Source of the DNA: an uncultured Eggerthella sp.
GTDB lineage: Bacteria; Actinomycetota; Coriobacteriia; Coriobacteriales; Eggerthellaceae
Reading direction: 5' to 3'
Assembly (NCBI GenBank): GCA_900540345.1
Contig: UQFK01000002.1
Span: 248,001 to 312,000 of the forward strand
Length of the DNA stretch: 64,000 nt
A program made the translations under genes and the position numbers. Below the pieces are notes generated by a model. That model saw only the letters and a list, made by a program, of their open reading frames with translations, did no database searches and was not told the DNA's origin. Shown piece after piece: positions 7,823 through 16,345 of the stretch. Every line of letters begins with the position of its first letter. Positions within the stretch are counted from its first letter, which is position 1.

Positions 7823-9247
7823 CTATTCTTTGCCGTTCCAACAGTAGGTGCACACCTTCGAAGGATCGATACCGATCGCCTCGATCATGCCTTCGAGCGA
7901 CTGATAGCGAAGTGAGTCGAAGCCCATGTCATCGCAGATCGCCTTCAGCATGCACTTGCCGCGTTCAGTCGTAGCATCGGCGTACTCTTCGAGGTGCTGT
8001 TGGCCCTCGTCGCCTTCTAGTTGTTGGATAACGCGACGAGCAATAAGCTCCATCTCGGATTTGCTGCTCGAGAAATTCAGGTACTTACAGCCAAACATGA
8101 TAGGCGGGCAGGCCGAGCGCATGTGCACTGCCTTCGCGCCATTGTTGTAGAGGAATTCCACGGTCTCGCGCAGCTGCGTACCACGCACGATCGAGTCGTC
8201 GACAAAAAGCAATTCCTTGTCCTTGATGAGCTCGGGAACCGAGATCTGCTTCAGCTTTGCGACCTTATTGCGGATATCTTGGTTAGCAGGCATGAACGAG
8301 CGCTGCCAGGTGGGAGTGTACTTGATGAATGGGCGGCCGAAAGGAACCTTCGATTCGGTCGAATAACCGATCGCATGTGGGGTACCCGAATCAGGAATAC
8401 CTGCCACGTAATCGAGATCGGGGATGCCGACTTGTTCGGCTTCATCGCGCGCCATGATCTCGCCATTGCGATAGCGCATGACCTCGACATTTACCCCTTC
8501 ATACGTTGAGGTAGGATAGCCATAGTACATCCATAAGAAGGAGCAGATCTTCATCTCGTTACCTGGCTCAGCCACTGTTTCGTAGCCATCCGCCGTGATA
8601 TTCACGATCTCGCCCGGCCCTAATTCGTAGACCGTTTCGTATTCGATCTTCTGATAGGCAAATGACTCGAAGGAAGCACAATAGCCCTCGTGATTCTTGC
8701 CAATAAGAACTGGTAGACGACCAAGCTTGTCACGCGCTGCAAGGATGTTGCCATCCTCGGTCATAACGAGCAGCGTCATTGAACCCTCGATCTTATCCTG
8801 CACGTTTCTAATACCAGAGACGAAATCGTCTTTCTGGTTGATGAGCGCTGCAACCAGCTCAGTATCGTTCACTTTGCCCGAGCTCATTGCCATGAACTGA
8901 TTGCCATGGTCTGCGAAGTATTCTTCCACCAGCGCGTCGGCATTGTTGATCATGCCAATGGTAGTGAGCGCAAAAACACCGAGATGAGAACGAACGAGCA
9001 AAGGCTGAGGATCGCTGTCGCTGATGCAACCGATGCCACTCGTACCCTCGAAATCGTTGAGATCTTTCTCGAATTTCGTTCTAAACGGGGTATTCTCGAT
9101 ATTATGGATCTGGCGCTGGAAGCCCTTCTCCTTGCTGAAGATGATCATACCTGCGCGCTTCGTTCCCAGATGAGAGTGGTAATCCACGCCGAAGAACACA
9201 TCCAAGGTAACGTCTCTATGAGACACTGCACCGAAAAAGCCGCCCAC
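7823..9247 (-). CDS. PurF-like amidophosphoribosyltransferase family protein lacking the N-terminal catalytic cysteine
   Basis: 474 residues with an Ntn glutamine-amidotransferase-like half and a PRTase half. The start is GTG 9247, with a GGAGG 6 nt upstream that lies inside the alternative longer frame. The mature N-terminus is then M-GGFFGAVS, where true PurF has Cys1 (CGxxG); the nucleophile is absent, so glutaminase activity is not expected. The PRPP-binding loop LLFVDDSIVRGTQ (346-358) and VAGIPDSGTPHAIGY (near 281) are intact. Such cysteine-less paralogs are common in anaerobes beside a normal PurF. It could use free ammonia or have another role. It is the first gene of the minus-strand run leading into the Fe-S AKR and lar genes. 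Confidence 0.8.
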   Translation of the reverse strand: MGGFFGAVSHRDVTLDVFFGVDYHSHLGTKRAGMIIFSKEKGFQRQIHNIENTPFRTKFEKDLNDFEGTSGIGCISDSDPQPLLVRSHLGVFALTTIGMINNADALVEEYFADHGNQFMAMSSGKVNDTELVAALINQKDDFVSGIRNVQDKIEGSMTLLVMTEDGNILAARDKLGRLPVLIGKNHEGYCASFESFAYQKIEYETVYELGPGEIVNITADGYETVAEPGNEMKICSFLWMYYGYPTSTYEGVNVEVMRYRNGEIMARDEAEQVGIPDLDYVAGIPDSGTPHAIGYSTESKVPFGRPFIKYTPTWQRSFMPANQDIRNKVAKLKQISVPELIKDKELLFVDDSIVRGTQLRETVEFLYNNGAKAVHMRSACPPIMFGCKYLNFSSSKSEMELIARRVIQQLEGDEGQQHLEEYADATTERGKCMLKAICDDMGFDSLRYQSLEGMIEAIGIDPSKVCTYCWNGKE

Positions 9248-9360
9248 GCCAAACCTCCGCACAAACGAGAGTTGTCTTTACATATGAAGTATACGCTGCT
9301 TCTCTTCATTCGCAGGTGGTCAATAGACAAGAAATGGAGAAAAAGAAGGTAAAGCGCGCG

Positions 9361-9369
9361 TGCTATGAT
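9361..9369 (+). promoter_or_regulatory. Extended -10 promoter for ychF
   Basis: TGCTATGAT forms an extended -10 element (TGn plus TATGAT at 9364-9369) about 70 bases before the ychF start. I see no good -35 at 17 bp, which is tolerated by extended -10 promoters. The divergent PurF-like gene has a TATACT -10 candidate at 9288-9293 on the minus strand. Confidence 0.45.
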
Positions 9370-9437
9370 TAGCAGACACTTTATAACAAGAAGCAACGAA
9401 GAAACGCATAGGCGCGTTCAACCAAAGGAGCAATCTC

Positions 9438-10511
9438 GTGGCGCTTTCCATCGGCATCGTCGGACTTCCTAACGTCGGCAAGTCAACACTGTTCACTGCA
9501 CTTACCAACAAGGGAGGCCTCGCGGCGAACTACCCGTTTGCAACCATCGAACCGAACGTAGGCATCGTTCCTGTACCTGATGCGCGCATGGATCGTCTGG
9601 CCGAGATCGACAACCCCGATCGCATCGTGCCTGCCACCGTTGAATTCGTCGACATCGCTGGTCTTGTCGAGGGTGCCTCGCAAGGCGAAGGCCTGGGCAA
9701 TCAGTTCTTGCATAACATTCGTGAAACCGACGCAATTTGCGAGGTCGTGCGCTTCTTCTCTGATCCCGATGTCACCCATGTTTCAGGCAAAGTCGATCCA
9801 ACAAGCGATGTCGAAACCATCAAGACCGAGCTCGTACTTGCCGACCTCGCTACTATCGAGAAGGCAAAACCTCGCCTCGAAAAGGAAGCGAAGCGTGGCG
9901 CTGATGCGAAGAAGAAGCTCGATGCTGTATTGAAGGTCGAGGCGGGCTTGAACGAAGGCCATCGTGCCCGTACGCTCGATCTTTCTGATGAAGAGCGCGA
10001 TCTCATCTACGATCTGCACCTGCTCACCATGAAACCGATGCTCTATATCGCCAATGTCGACGAGGATGCACTGAACGCCGACTTGGCAGAGATCGATGGC
10101 GTTACGCCTGTGCCTATCAGCGCAAAGATCGAAGCAGAAGTTGCCGAACTTGCAGAAGTCGACCCCGAAGAAGCCGCAAGCTACTTGAGCGACCTCGGGC
10201 TTGAGGAGTCTGGGCTTGCGCGTTTGGTGCGCGAGGCGTATAAGTTGCTTGGACTGCAGAGCTTCTTCACGAGCGGCCCCATGGAAGTACGCGCGTGGAC
10301 CATTCCCATTGGCGCAAAAGCGCCTCAGGCAGCCGGCACAATCCATACCGATTTCGAACGTGGCTTCATCAAAGCGGAGACTGCGAGCTTCGAGGATTAT
10401 TCCCAGTATAATGGCGAAAAGGGCTGTCGCGATGCGGGTCGTTTGCGCCAAGAAGGCAAAGACTACGTGGTGCAAGACGGCGATGTCATGCACTTCAAAT
10501 TCAACGTGTAA
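9438..10511 (+). CDS. ychF: YchF: ribosome-associated P-loop ATPase of the Obg family
   Basis: 357 residues, the normal length for YchF (OLA1 in eukaryotes). The G1 loop is GLPNVGKS (9-16), and EFVDIAGLV follows as the switch II region. ANVDEDAL stands where GTPases have NKxD, which is the known basis for ATP preference in this family. A coiled-coil helical insertion (about 130-165) and the C-terminal TGS domain (from about 275, ending GDVMHFKFNV) complete the fold. It binds ribosomes and affects translation and the oxidative stress response. The start is GTG, with AAGGAG 7 nt upstream. It converges on the NSS transporter gene with 9 bases between the stops and no clear terminator. Confidence 0.95.
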   Translation: MALSIGIVGLPNVGKSTLFTALTNKGGLAANYPFATIEPNVGIVPVPDARMDRLAEIDNPDRIVPATVEFVDIAGLVEGASQGEGLGNQFLHNIRETDAICEVVRFFSDPDVTHVSGKVDPTSDVETIKTELVLADLATIEKAKPRLEKEAKRGADAKKKLDAVLKVEAGLNEGHRARTLDLSDEERDLIYDLHLLTMKPMLYIANVDEDALNADLAEIDGVTPVPISAKIEAEVAELAEVDPEEAASYLSDLGLEESGLARLVREAYKLLGLQSFFTSGPMEVRAWTIPIGAKAPQAAGTIHTDFERGFIKAETASFEDYSQYNGEKGCRDAGRLRQEGKDYVVQDGDVMHFKFNV

Positions 10512-10520
10512 AGCTTTGGT

Positions 10521-11978
10521 CTAGCCGCCGAGCCAACCAGAGATGATCGGCATCCAACCGGATACCAACACCACAATAATGAGCACTGGGATGCCGAATT
10601 TCACCCAATAGTAGAGCGCTTTCGGAAAGCGCAGTCCGTTACCCGTATTCGCTTCCTTGAGGAAATTCTTCCACCCCCACCCGCGTTCACTCACGCAGAA
10701 CATCGTGAACACAAGCGACCCGATGATGAGTAGGTTATTCGATACAAGAAAATCTTCGATCGCTTGGATGTTGCCGATGCCGGGAAGCTCAACGCCTGAC
10801 CACACGTTGAACCCAAGCGCACAGGGCAGCGAAAGCAGCGGAATCAGCACGACATTGACCGCGACCGCTTTGTTGCGGCTCAAATTCCACTGGTCCATCC
10901 AGAAACTGATGATGGCTTCGAACACTGCAATGAGTGTCGAGATAGCGGCAAAGCTCATGAACACAAAGAAGAGCGTAGCGAACAAGCCGCCCATCCACAT
11001 TTGCGAGAAGACCGCAGGTAATGTAACGAACACGAGGCTCGGACCTGAGTCGGGCGCAACACCGAATGCGAAGCATGCAGGAAAGATGATAAGGCCCGTT
11101 GCAAGCGCAACGAACGTATCAAGGCCTGCGATGCGCACTGCTTCACCGGCCAATGCGAAATCCTTATTGATATAGCTACCAAAGATCTCCATGGAACCCA
11201 AACCGATCGAGAGCGTGAAGAACGCTTGGCCCAGCGCTGCAAACACTGCATCAGCAAAATGAGCGCCGTCGCCGAAGAGCTTCGCGAAATCAGGATACAA
11301 ATAGAACGCAATGCCCTCGCCTGCACCTTCAAGCGTGATAGCACGTACAACAAGCACGGCTATAAGGATAAGCAAGCACACCATCAGCACTTTCGTAACG
11401 CGCTCAATGCCTTTTTGGAGGCCGAGATGGCAAACGAACAAAGCGATGCCGCACGCGATCAGCATCCACAGTACGGTCGCGACTGGGTCAGCTAAAGCGT
11501 TCGCGAAAAGATTGTCCATCGCAGCAGTGCTCATGTTCGCAAGATCGGCTGTTGCCATCTTCGGGATATATGAGAGCATCCAGCCTGCAACGGTGGTGTA
11601 GAACATCATGAGCAAATACTGACCAACGAGCGCTACTCCTTTGAACCAGTGCCATTTTGTTCCTTGTGGTTCAAGACGATCAAAGGCCTTGGCGACCGAT
11701 CTTTTGCTTGCACGACCAACCGCAAATTCCATGACCAAGATCGGCAATCCAAGAATCGCAAGAAATATGAGATAGAGCAGTACAAACGCTGCACCGCCGT
11801 ATTCGCCAACGATATAAGGAAAACGCCATACGTTGCCAAGCCCTATCGCACAACCTGCACTGATAAGGATAAAGCCCAGTCGTGATTTGAATTGCTCGCG
11901 TGGCAATGCGTCCCTTTCGTTGATGACTTGCTGCCAACTTCTTATGGTAGGCGAATACATGAAAGGCATCCTGACCAT
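10521..11978 (-). CDS. Sodium-dependent transporter, NSS/SNF family
   Basis: About 485 residues with roughly 11-12 membrane segments. The Na+-binding TM1 signature AIGLGNVWRFPYIVGEYGG lies close to the N-terminus, and NERDALPREQFKSRLGF precedes it, the typical short cytoplasmic start of this family. Relatives import amino acids or biogenic amines with Na+; the substrate is not predictable. I chose ATG 11978, with AGGGAG just upstream; ATG 11969 and 11960 are possible, and a TTG at 12068 lacks a ribosome binding site. A second, distant NSS gene lies at 31801-33183. Confidence 0.88.
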   Translation of the reverse strand: MVRMPFMYSPTIRSWQQVINERDALPREQFKSRLGFILISAGCAIGLGNVWRFPYIVGEYGGAAFVLLYLIFLAILGLPILVMEFAVGRASKRSVAKAFDRLEPQGTKWHWFKGVALVGQYLLMMFYTTVAGWMLSYIPKMATADLANMSTAAMDNLFANALADPVATVLWMLIACGIALFVCHLGLQKGIERVTKVLMVCLLILIAVLVVRAITLEGAGEGIAFYLYPDFAKLFGDGAHFADAVFAALGQAFFTLSIGLGSMEIFGSYINKDFALAGEAVRIAGLDTFVALATGLIIFPACFAFGVAPDSGPSLVFVTLPAVFSQMWMGGLFATLFFVFMSFAAISTLIAVFEAIISFWMDQWNLSRNKAVAVNVVLIPLLSLPCALGFNVWSGVELPGIGNIQAIEDFLVSNNLLIIGSLVFTMFCVSERGWGWKNFLKEANTGNGLRFPKALYYWVKFGIPVLIIVVLVSGWMPIISGWLGG

Positions 11979-12086
11979 CGGCTCCCTGATACCCGATGGT
12001 TGTTTTTTTAGTTGTTTCTCGGTATACTTCGTTACTGCTTCGTGATTGCGCTCGCGGTCAATCCGCAAGGCACTTCACCAGCAAAA

Positions 12087-12162
12087 GCCAACGTGGCTCA
12101 GTTGGTAGAGCAACGCACTCGTAATGCGTAGGTCGCCGGTTCGAGTCCGGCCGTTGGCTCCA
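12087..12162 (+). tRNA. tRNA-Thr (anticodon CGT)
   Basis: A complete cloverleaf can be drawn. The acceptor is GCCAACG (12087-12093) with CGTTGGC (12152-12158). The D-arm is in GGCTCAGTTGGTAGAGC, the anticodon arm is ACGCA-CTCGTAA-TGCGT, and the T-arm is GCCGG-TTCGAGT-CCGGC. Discriminator T12159 and an encoded CCA (12160-12162) follow. Anticodon CGT reads ACG (Thr). A terminator follows at 12173-12204. Confidence 0.97.
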
Positions 12163-12172
12163 CGAATCTTAG

Positions 12173-12204
12173 CAGGTCAGCAGGTTTTCTTGCTGGCCTG
12201 TTTT
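12173..12204 (+). terminator. Terminator of tRNA-Thr, overlapping the merR 3' end
   Basis: CAGGTCAGCA (12173-12182) pairs with TGCTGGCCTG (12191-12200), with one G-T wobble and an 8-nt loop, and is followed by TTTT (12201-12204). The hairpin includes the stop codon and last codons of the convergent merR gene, so the same bases serve as coding sequence and terminator. Confidence 0.75.
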
Positions 12205-13202
12205 GCGTCAATACGAACACTTAGTTCGGAATATATGATCTCGTCAGTGTTACCCGTATAAAGCGAGAGTTCTCGCTCAAAGATATCGCTCGTTGCCGTG
12301 AATCCTTCACGAGCAAGCACACGTCGCATTTCCTCGTACACGCTAAAGAGCTCCACAGCAGCCTGCGAGTCATCCTTGATCTGAGCGAAATTCATAGTTC
12401 GCAGATACTTGAAATAGGTTCCTGCCGGCTTTTCCATCAAGCCTTTGCGACATTTGTGCGGCCGCACGCGTGCACAAATATGGAAATCCTCCCACGACTC
12501 TCCCCGCAAAAATGCTTCACGGCCGACACAATAATTGCCCTGTAGTTCACTGACGTCACCATGCTCTTGGCCAAGACGCCAGGTATCAAGAATGTGTCGT
12601 ACGACGTGCTCAGCTTGTTCATCTACCCGTACGCCATCTTGAGCAGTATAGATCTGTCTACAATCAGTCACATGAGCGCTTTCGCCTCGAAAGGATGTTG
12701 CAGTATTTTCGACGGATACAGTAAGCTGCTTTTCGATGTTGGCTGGCAAGTTTGCCTCGGCAACCAGAACAAACGCGTCAGATATGTTGCTATCGAGAAA
12801 GTATTCAGCTTCGCATGTTTCGAGCTTGAATTCGGCAGGATTATGGCGCCAATCATTGCGCGCCCGCATCCGTGCCAACGTATTCTCAAGGAGTGATTTC
12901 TGCATCAGAAGCGTCCGGCGCTGTTCGACGATAGCGCTAATCCGACTCTCTATCACGCTCTCGAGCGCCTCGGTATCGGGTTCGTTTAAATACCCTTTGA
13001 TTTCCCGCAAGCTGCATCCTGCTTGCTGCAATGACGAAATGAGCAGATAATCGCTGATCTGCAACGGCGAATAGAGCTGGTAGCCGTTATCCGCCTTCGC
13101 AACTGGCTGCAATAGTCCAATATCCTTATAGTGACGCAGGGTTTCCTTGGTCGTACCGCAAAGATGCGCGAATTCCCCTGCTTTAAGCAGATCATCAGGC
13201 AT
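12177..13202 (-). CDS. MerR-family transcriptional regulator with C-terminal effector-binding domain
   Basis: 341 residues. The N-terminal winged helix is AGEFAHLCGTTKETLRHYKD followed by GLLQP and NGYQLYSPLQ, the classic MerR DNA-binding layout. A dimerisation coiled coil follows (about 75-125). The rest (about 130-330) looks like a GyrI/BmrR-type effector-binding domain, including a typical C-terminal E-LSVRID strand. Such regulators sense drugs or small hydrophobic compounds. It is divergent from the MFS exporter, and a MerR-type promoter lies between them (13248-13278). Start ATG 13202 with AGGGGA upstream. Its 3' end overlaps the tRNA-Thr terminator. Confidence 0.88.
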   Translation of the reverse strand: MPDDLLKAGEFAHLCGTTKETLRHYKDIGLLQPVAKADNGYQLYSPLQISDYLLISSLQQAGCSLREIKGYLNEPDTEALESVIESRISAIVEQRRTLLMQKSLLENTLARMRARNDWRHNPAEFKLETCEAEYFLDSNISDAFVLVAEANLPANIEKQLTVSVENTATSFRGESAHVTDCRQIYTAQDGVRVDEQAEHVVRHILDTWRLGQEHGDVSELQGNYCVGREAFLRGESWEDFHICARVRPHKCRKGLMEKPAGTYFKYLRTMNFAQIKDDSQAAVELFSVYEEMRRVLAREGFTATSDIFERELSLYTGNTDEIIYSELSVRIDAKQASKKTC

Positions 13203-13247
13203 ATTTTCCCCTATTCAAAATATATCGTCACCTTCATGTCAAAATGC

Positions 13248-13278
13248 TTGACCGTGTGGTTACCACACAGTTTAGCAT
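13248..13278 (+). promoter_or_regulatory. MerR-type promoter with 19-bp spacer and central dyad
   Basis: The -35 TTGACC (13248-13253) and -10 TAGCAT (13273-13278) are separated by 19 bp, the over-long spacer typical of MerR-activated promoters. Inside the spacer is a perfect dyad, GTGTGGT-T-ACCACAC (13254-13268). It points to the MFS exporter (start 13322) and is adjacent to the merR gene. Binding of the MerR protein of 12177-13202 is inferred. Confidence 0.75.
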
Positions 13279-13321
13279 GTGTTCTGAAAGCACGTTCGAT
13301 CTGCCTATCAGGAGCAACGCC

Positions 13322-14659
13322 ATGAATGACAAGCCTACACAACCGAGCGAATGCATAACAGATCTCGCGAATGAGTCGTCTGCAGCTCAAACCGTCGAGA
13401 CAAACGCTAATGGCCACCTACTGCCGCACAACTGGAAAAGTACCATCGCGCTGATCTGGTCAGGACAAGCTGCATCCATCCTCGCTACCTGCGCAGCTAC
13501 TTTCGCTGCGCTCTGGTATATCACCACCACCGAGAATTCGGCACTCGTGCTTGCTGCGGCGGGAGTCGCAGCGCTCCTTCCCACTGCGCTCCTTTCCCCT
13601 TTCGGTGGCGTTGTTGCTGATCGCTTTAATCGCAAGCACGTTATGATTGCCGCTGATGGCCTTGCAGGTGTTTTCTCCCTCGTACTTGCGCTACTCATGC
13701 TAGCCGGTCAGCTCTCCACCTGGCTTCTACTACTGCTGCTCATCGTCCGCTCTGCTGCTCAAGCATTCCACGGAACCTCCTTGATGGCACTCATGCCCGA
13801 GCTTGTTCCCGAACGAGACATGGTGCGCATCAATACGCTCGACCAAAGCCTCACGAGCGCTTCAGCCATCATTGGCCCCGTGCTTGGCATCGCGCTTTAT
13901 ACAGTCCTTGGATTTGCTGCGGTGCTGGTCATGGATGCGATCTGCGCTACGATCGCTTGCGTGTGCTTAGCGTTCGCCAAACTGCCCTATGCACAAGGAC
14001 AAAGCGCCTCTTCAGGAAGCGTTGGTGAAGATCTTACGCACGGCCTAGCAATCCTGAATGGCGAACCAGGCATCAAGCCCCTTTTGACGCTCGTAGTGGC
14101 CGGCATGCTACTTTTCTTGCCCCTCGGAACACTCTCTCCGCTCATGACATACAACTGGTTCGGGGGTGATGGCTACGCTGCTTCCGGCGTTGAGGCTGCA
14201 GCGGGGATCGGCATTTTGATCGGTTCGCTCTTCATGCTGGTGTGGGGCGGCGGAAAACGACTTGTTCCCGTCCTTGTCGTCGCCGGTGCTGCCATCGGTG
14301 CAGGATGTATTGCAGCAGGTCTTTTGCCACAATCAGGCTTTTTCGTCTTCGTGGGTATCATCGCATTCATCTTTGCAGCCACCGCAGTCTTCAACGCACC
14401 CATCCTGCCTCTCATGCAGAAACGCATTCCTCAAGAATCTTTTGGTCGTGTTATGGGCATTTTCGGCTCTTTAACTGCCTTGGCATCGCCTGTTGGACTG
14501 TTTATTGCAGGCCCTGCAGCCGACGCACTCGGCATCAATTGCTGGTTCGTGGCATGCGGAGCGCTGCTGTGCATTGCGATGGGGCTTTCATTACTTTCGC
14601 GATCCTTGCGTGCGCTCGATGATCAGAATGCGAATGATCCCACTAACTTACAAACGTGA
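13322..14659 (+). CDS. MFS exporter (MFS_3/enterobactin exporter-like), MerR-controlled
   Basis: About 445 residues with 12 predicted membrane segments. The loop GGVVADRFNRKHVMIAADG after TM2 is the MFS signature, of the kind found in multidrug or siderophore exporters, and SAIIGPVLGIALYTVLG follows near TM5. I chose ATG 13322, with AGGAG 7 nt upstream and downstream of the MerR promoter; an earlier ATG at 13244 would lie upstream of that promoter. It is divergent from a MerR regulator with a drug-binding-type C-terminus, which suggests inducible efflux. The substrate is unknown. Confidence 0.88.
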   Translation: MNDKPTQPSECITDLANESSAAQTVETNANGHLLPHNWKSTIALIWSGQAASILATCAATFAALWYITTTENSALVLAAAGVAALLPTALLSPFGGVVADRFNRKHVMIAADGLAGVFSLVLALLMLAGQLSTWLLLLLLIVRSAAQAFHGTSLMALMPELVPERDMVRINTLDQSLTSASAIIGPVLGIALYTVLGFAAVLVMDAICATIACVCLAFAKLPYAQGQSASSGSVGEDLTHGLAILNGEPGIKPLLTLVVAGMLLFLPLGTLSPLMTYNWFGGDGYAASGVEAAAGIGILIGSLFMLVWGGGKRLVPVLVVAGAAIGAGCIAAGLLPQSGFFVFVGIIAFIFAATAVFNAPILPLMQKRIPQESFGRVMGIFGSLTALASPVGLFIAGPAADALGINCWFVACGALLCIAMGLSLLSRSLRALDDQNANDPTNLQT

Positions 14660-14715
14660 AGATTTCGCGCGAAACGCCTGCCTTTTCTTCTCTTTCGCTA
14701 GGATAGAAGCTCCAT

Positions 14716-16299
14716 ATGAGCAACTTCGTCTACGACATACAGCTTGGCTTTCTCGCATTTCCACTGGTCGCGCTCTTGCTTGCATTGCCTTATGCGCTCT
14801 ACCAGTATCGTCGATTCGGGGCTGTTTCCATCTGGAAGACCTTTGTCGTGTTCACGTTCATTCTGTATTGCCTATGCGCCGTTTCGCTGGTCGTATTCCC
14901 GTTACCCAAAGACCCTTCGGCAGTAGTAGAGATCGCTCAAACGCCACAGCTCCAACCGTTCCACGTGATCGAACAGATCCGCGAAACTACCAACTTTAGC
15001 TTTGCCGATCGAAGCACCTGGGGGCCAACCTTGCGCGCGCAAGCTGTGTACGAGGCTATCTTCAATGTAATGCTGACGATGCCGCTCGGTGCCTACCTGT
15101 GCTATTTGTTCCGTTGTCGTTGGTGGATGGCTCTCCTGATCGGATTCGCTACGACTCTTATGTTCGAAACATCGCAGCTAACAGGTCTTTTTGGTATATA
15201 CGATCATCCTTATCGCCTTTTTGACGTCGATGACCTGATCCTTAACACCACCGGCACGATGCTCGGATTCTGGCTGATGATCCCGATCAGCTGGGCGCTT
15301 CCTAGCATGAACGAAGTGAATGAACAAGCACGCGAAAAGGGTGCAGCTCGCGTCACCTTCCCAAGACGCCTATTAGCCACGATCGTCGATCTTGCGATCC
15401 TTATTGCGCTGTTCGCACTCGCATGGATCATGTTAAGCCCAACCGATGCTCAGATCGCAAAAGCACTGGCTATCGATCCTTCACGTGCAGGTGCAAAGAC
15501 GCTCGCTTTCCGCTTCGTGGGCGGCTTGCTCGCGGACCCTATGAGCGCGATCTTGATCACACTTGGCATTGGTGCTGTTCTCTTCGCGGTCATCCCTCAA
15601 ATATCGCACGGACGAACTATCGGTAAAGCGATCGTTGGTGTTCGAATCGTTGCCGCAAACGGCAGCAACGCTCCTGCTTGGAGCTATTGGGTTCGCTATC
15701 TGGCCTCGGCACTCTTTCTGATCATCCCTCTTTCACTCGTGGTATTTTCTCCTGGAAAGATCGAAGGCACGAGCAGCACTATGCCCGTCCAGATCATCGG
15801 GCTGGTCGTGGCCGTATGGCTTCTCACCGTGATCGCACGCGTGATCGGCTCGTTCTCTGGACAGCCCTACGTCTCTTTGAGCGAAGTGGTCTCGAGAACG
15901 CGACTTGTTCCTTCAAAACAGTCCCCTCTGCGTAAGAGCGATAAGGAAGAGAACCCTCACGCATCATCGCAGAGAACAAGCTCTGAGCGCAGCCCGCAAA
16001 ACAACGAGGCGCCTTTCGATCGATCAACGCAAGCCATAGATGACCACGGCAAACAAGCAGCTCTTGATAGCCTTCTTTCTGTGAATTACGATGAGCAACA
16101 TCCTCTCATCGGAGAACAACCCACGCGGACGATCGGGGCGCCTCTTAGCTCATCGAATCCGGCAGAAGCACCCACTCGGCAAATCGGCTTGCCTCAGGCA
16201 AACCCTACCCAACGCATCACACGTCCTGAGGACAAGCGCAAGATCCGCAGAGACCAGCGCCCCGACGCAGGTGGAACTCAAGTTTTTACGAAACACTAG
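14716..16299 (+). CDS. VanZ-RDD fusion membrane protein
   Basis: 527 residues. The N-terminal half (about 1-200) is a VanZ-like domain with about five membrane segments and the conserved NVMLTMPLGAYLCYLFR and FETSQLTGLFG motifs. The second half (about 210-390) is an RDD domain: RRLLATIVDLAIL at its start and GRTIGKAIVGVRIV in its core. A hydrophilic, Ser/Pro/Gln-rich tail (about 400-527) follows with repeated PTRQIG/PTRTIG-like pieces, probably disordered and cytoplasmic. VanZ relatives confer low-level teicoplanin tolerance; RDD proteins are often ion or small-molecule transporters. The joint function is unknown. Downstream of the MFS gene by 56 bases. Confidence 0.85.
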   Translation: MSNFVYDIQLGFLAFPLVALLLALPYALYQYRRFGAVSIWKTFVVFTFILYCLCAVSLVVFPLPKDPSAVVEIAQTPQLQPFHVIEQIRETTNFSFADRSTWGPTLRAQAVYEAIFNVMLTMPLGAYLCYLFRCRWWMALLIGFATTLMFETSQLTGLFGIYDHPYRLFDVDDLILNTTGTMLGFWLMIPISWALPSMNEVNEQAREKGAARVTFPRRLLATIVDLAILIALFALAWIMLSPTDAQIAKALAIDPSRAGAKTLAFRFVGGLLADPMSAILITLGIGAVLFAVIPQISHGRTIGKAIVGVRIVAANGSNAPAWSYWVRYLASALFLIIPLSLVVFSPGKIEGTSSTMPVQIIGLVVAVWLLTVIARVIGSFSGQPYVSLSEVVSRTRLVPSKQSPLRKSDKEENPHASSQRTSSERSPQNNEAPFDRSTQAIDDHGKQAALDSLLSVNYDEQHPLIGEQPTRTIGAPLSSSNPAEAPTRQIGLPQANPTQRITRPEDKRKIRRDQRPDAGGTQVFTKH

Positions 16300-16345
16300 T
16301 TTCGCTCTACGTCAGCAATTGCTATACGGTGCAAGCACAGAAGCG

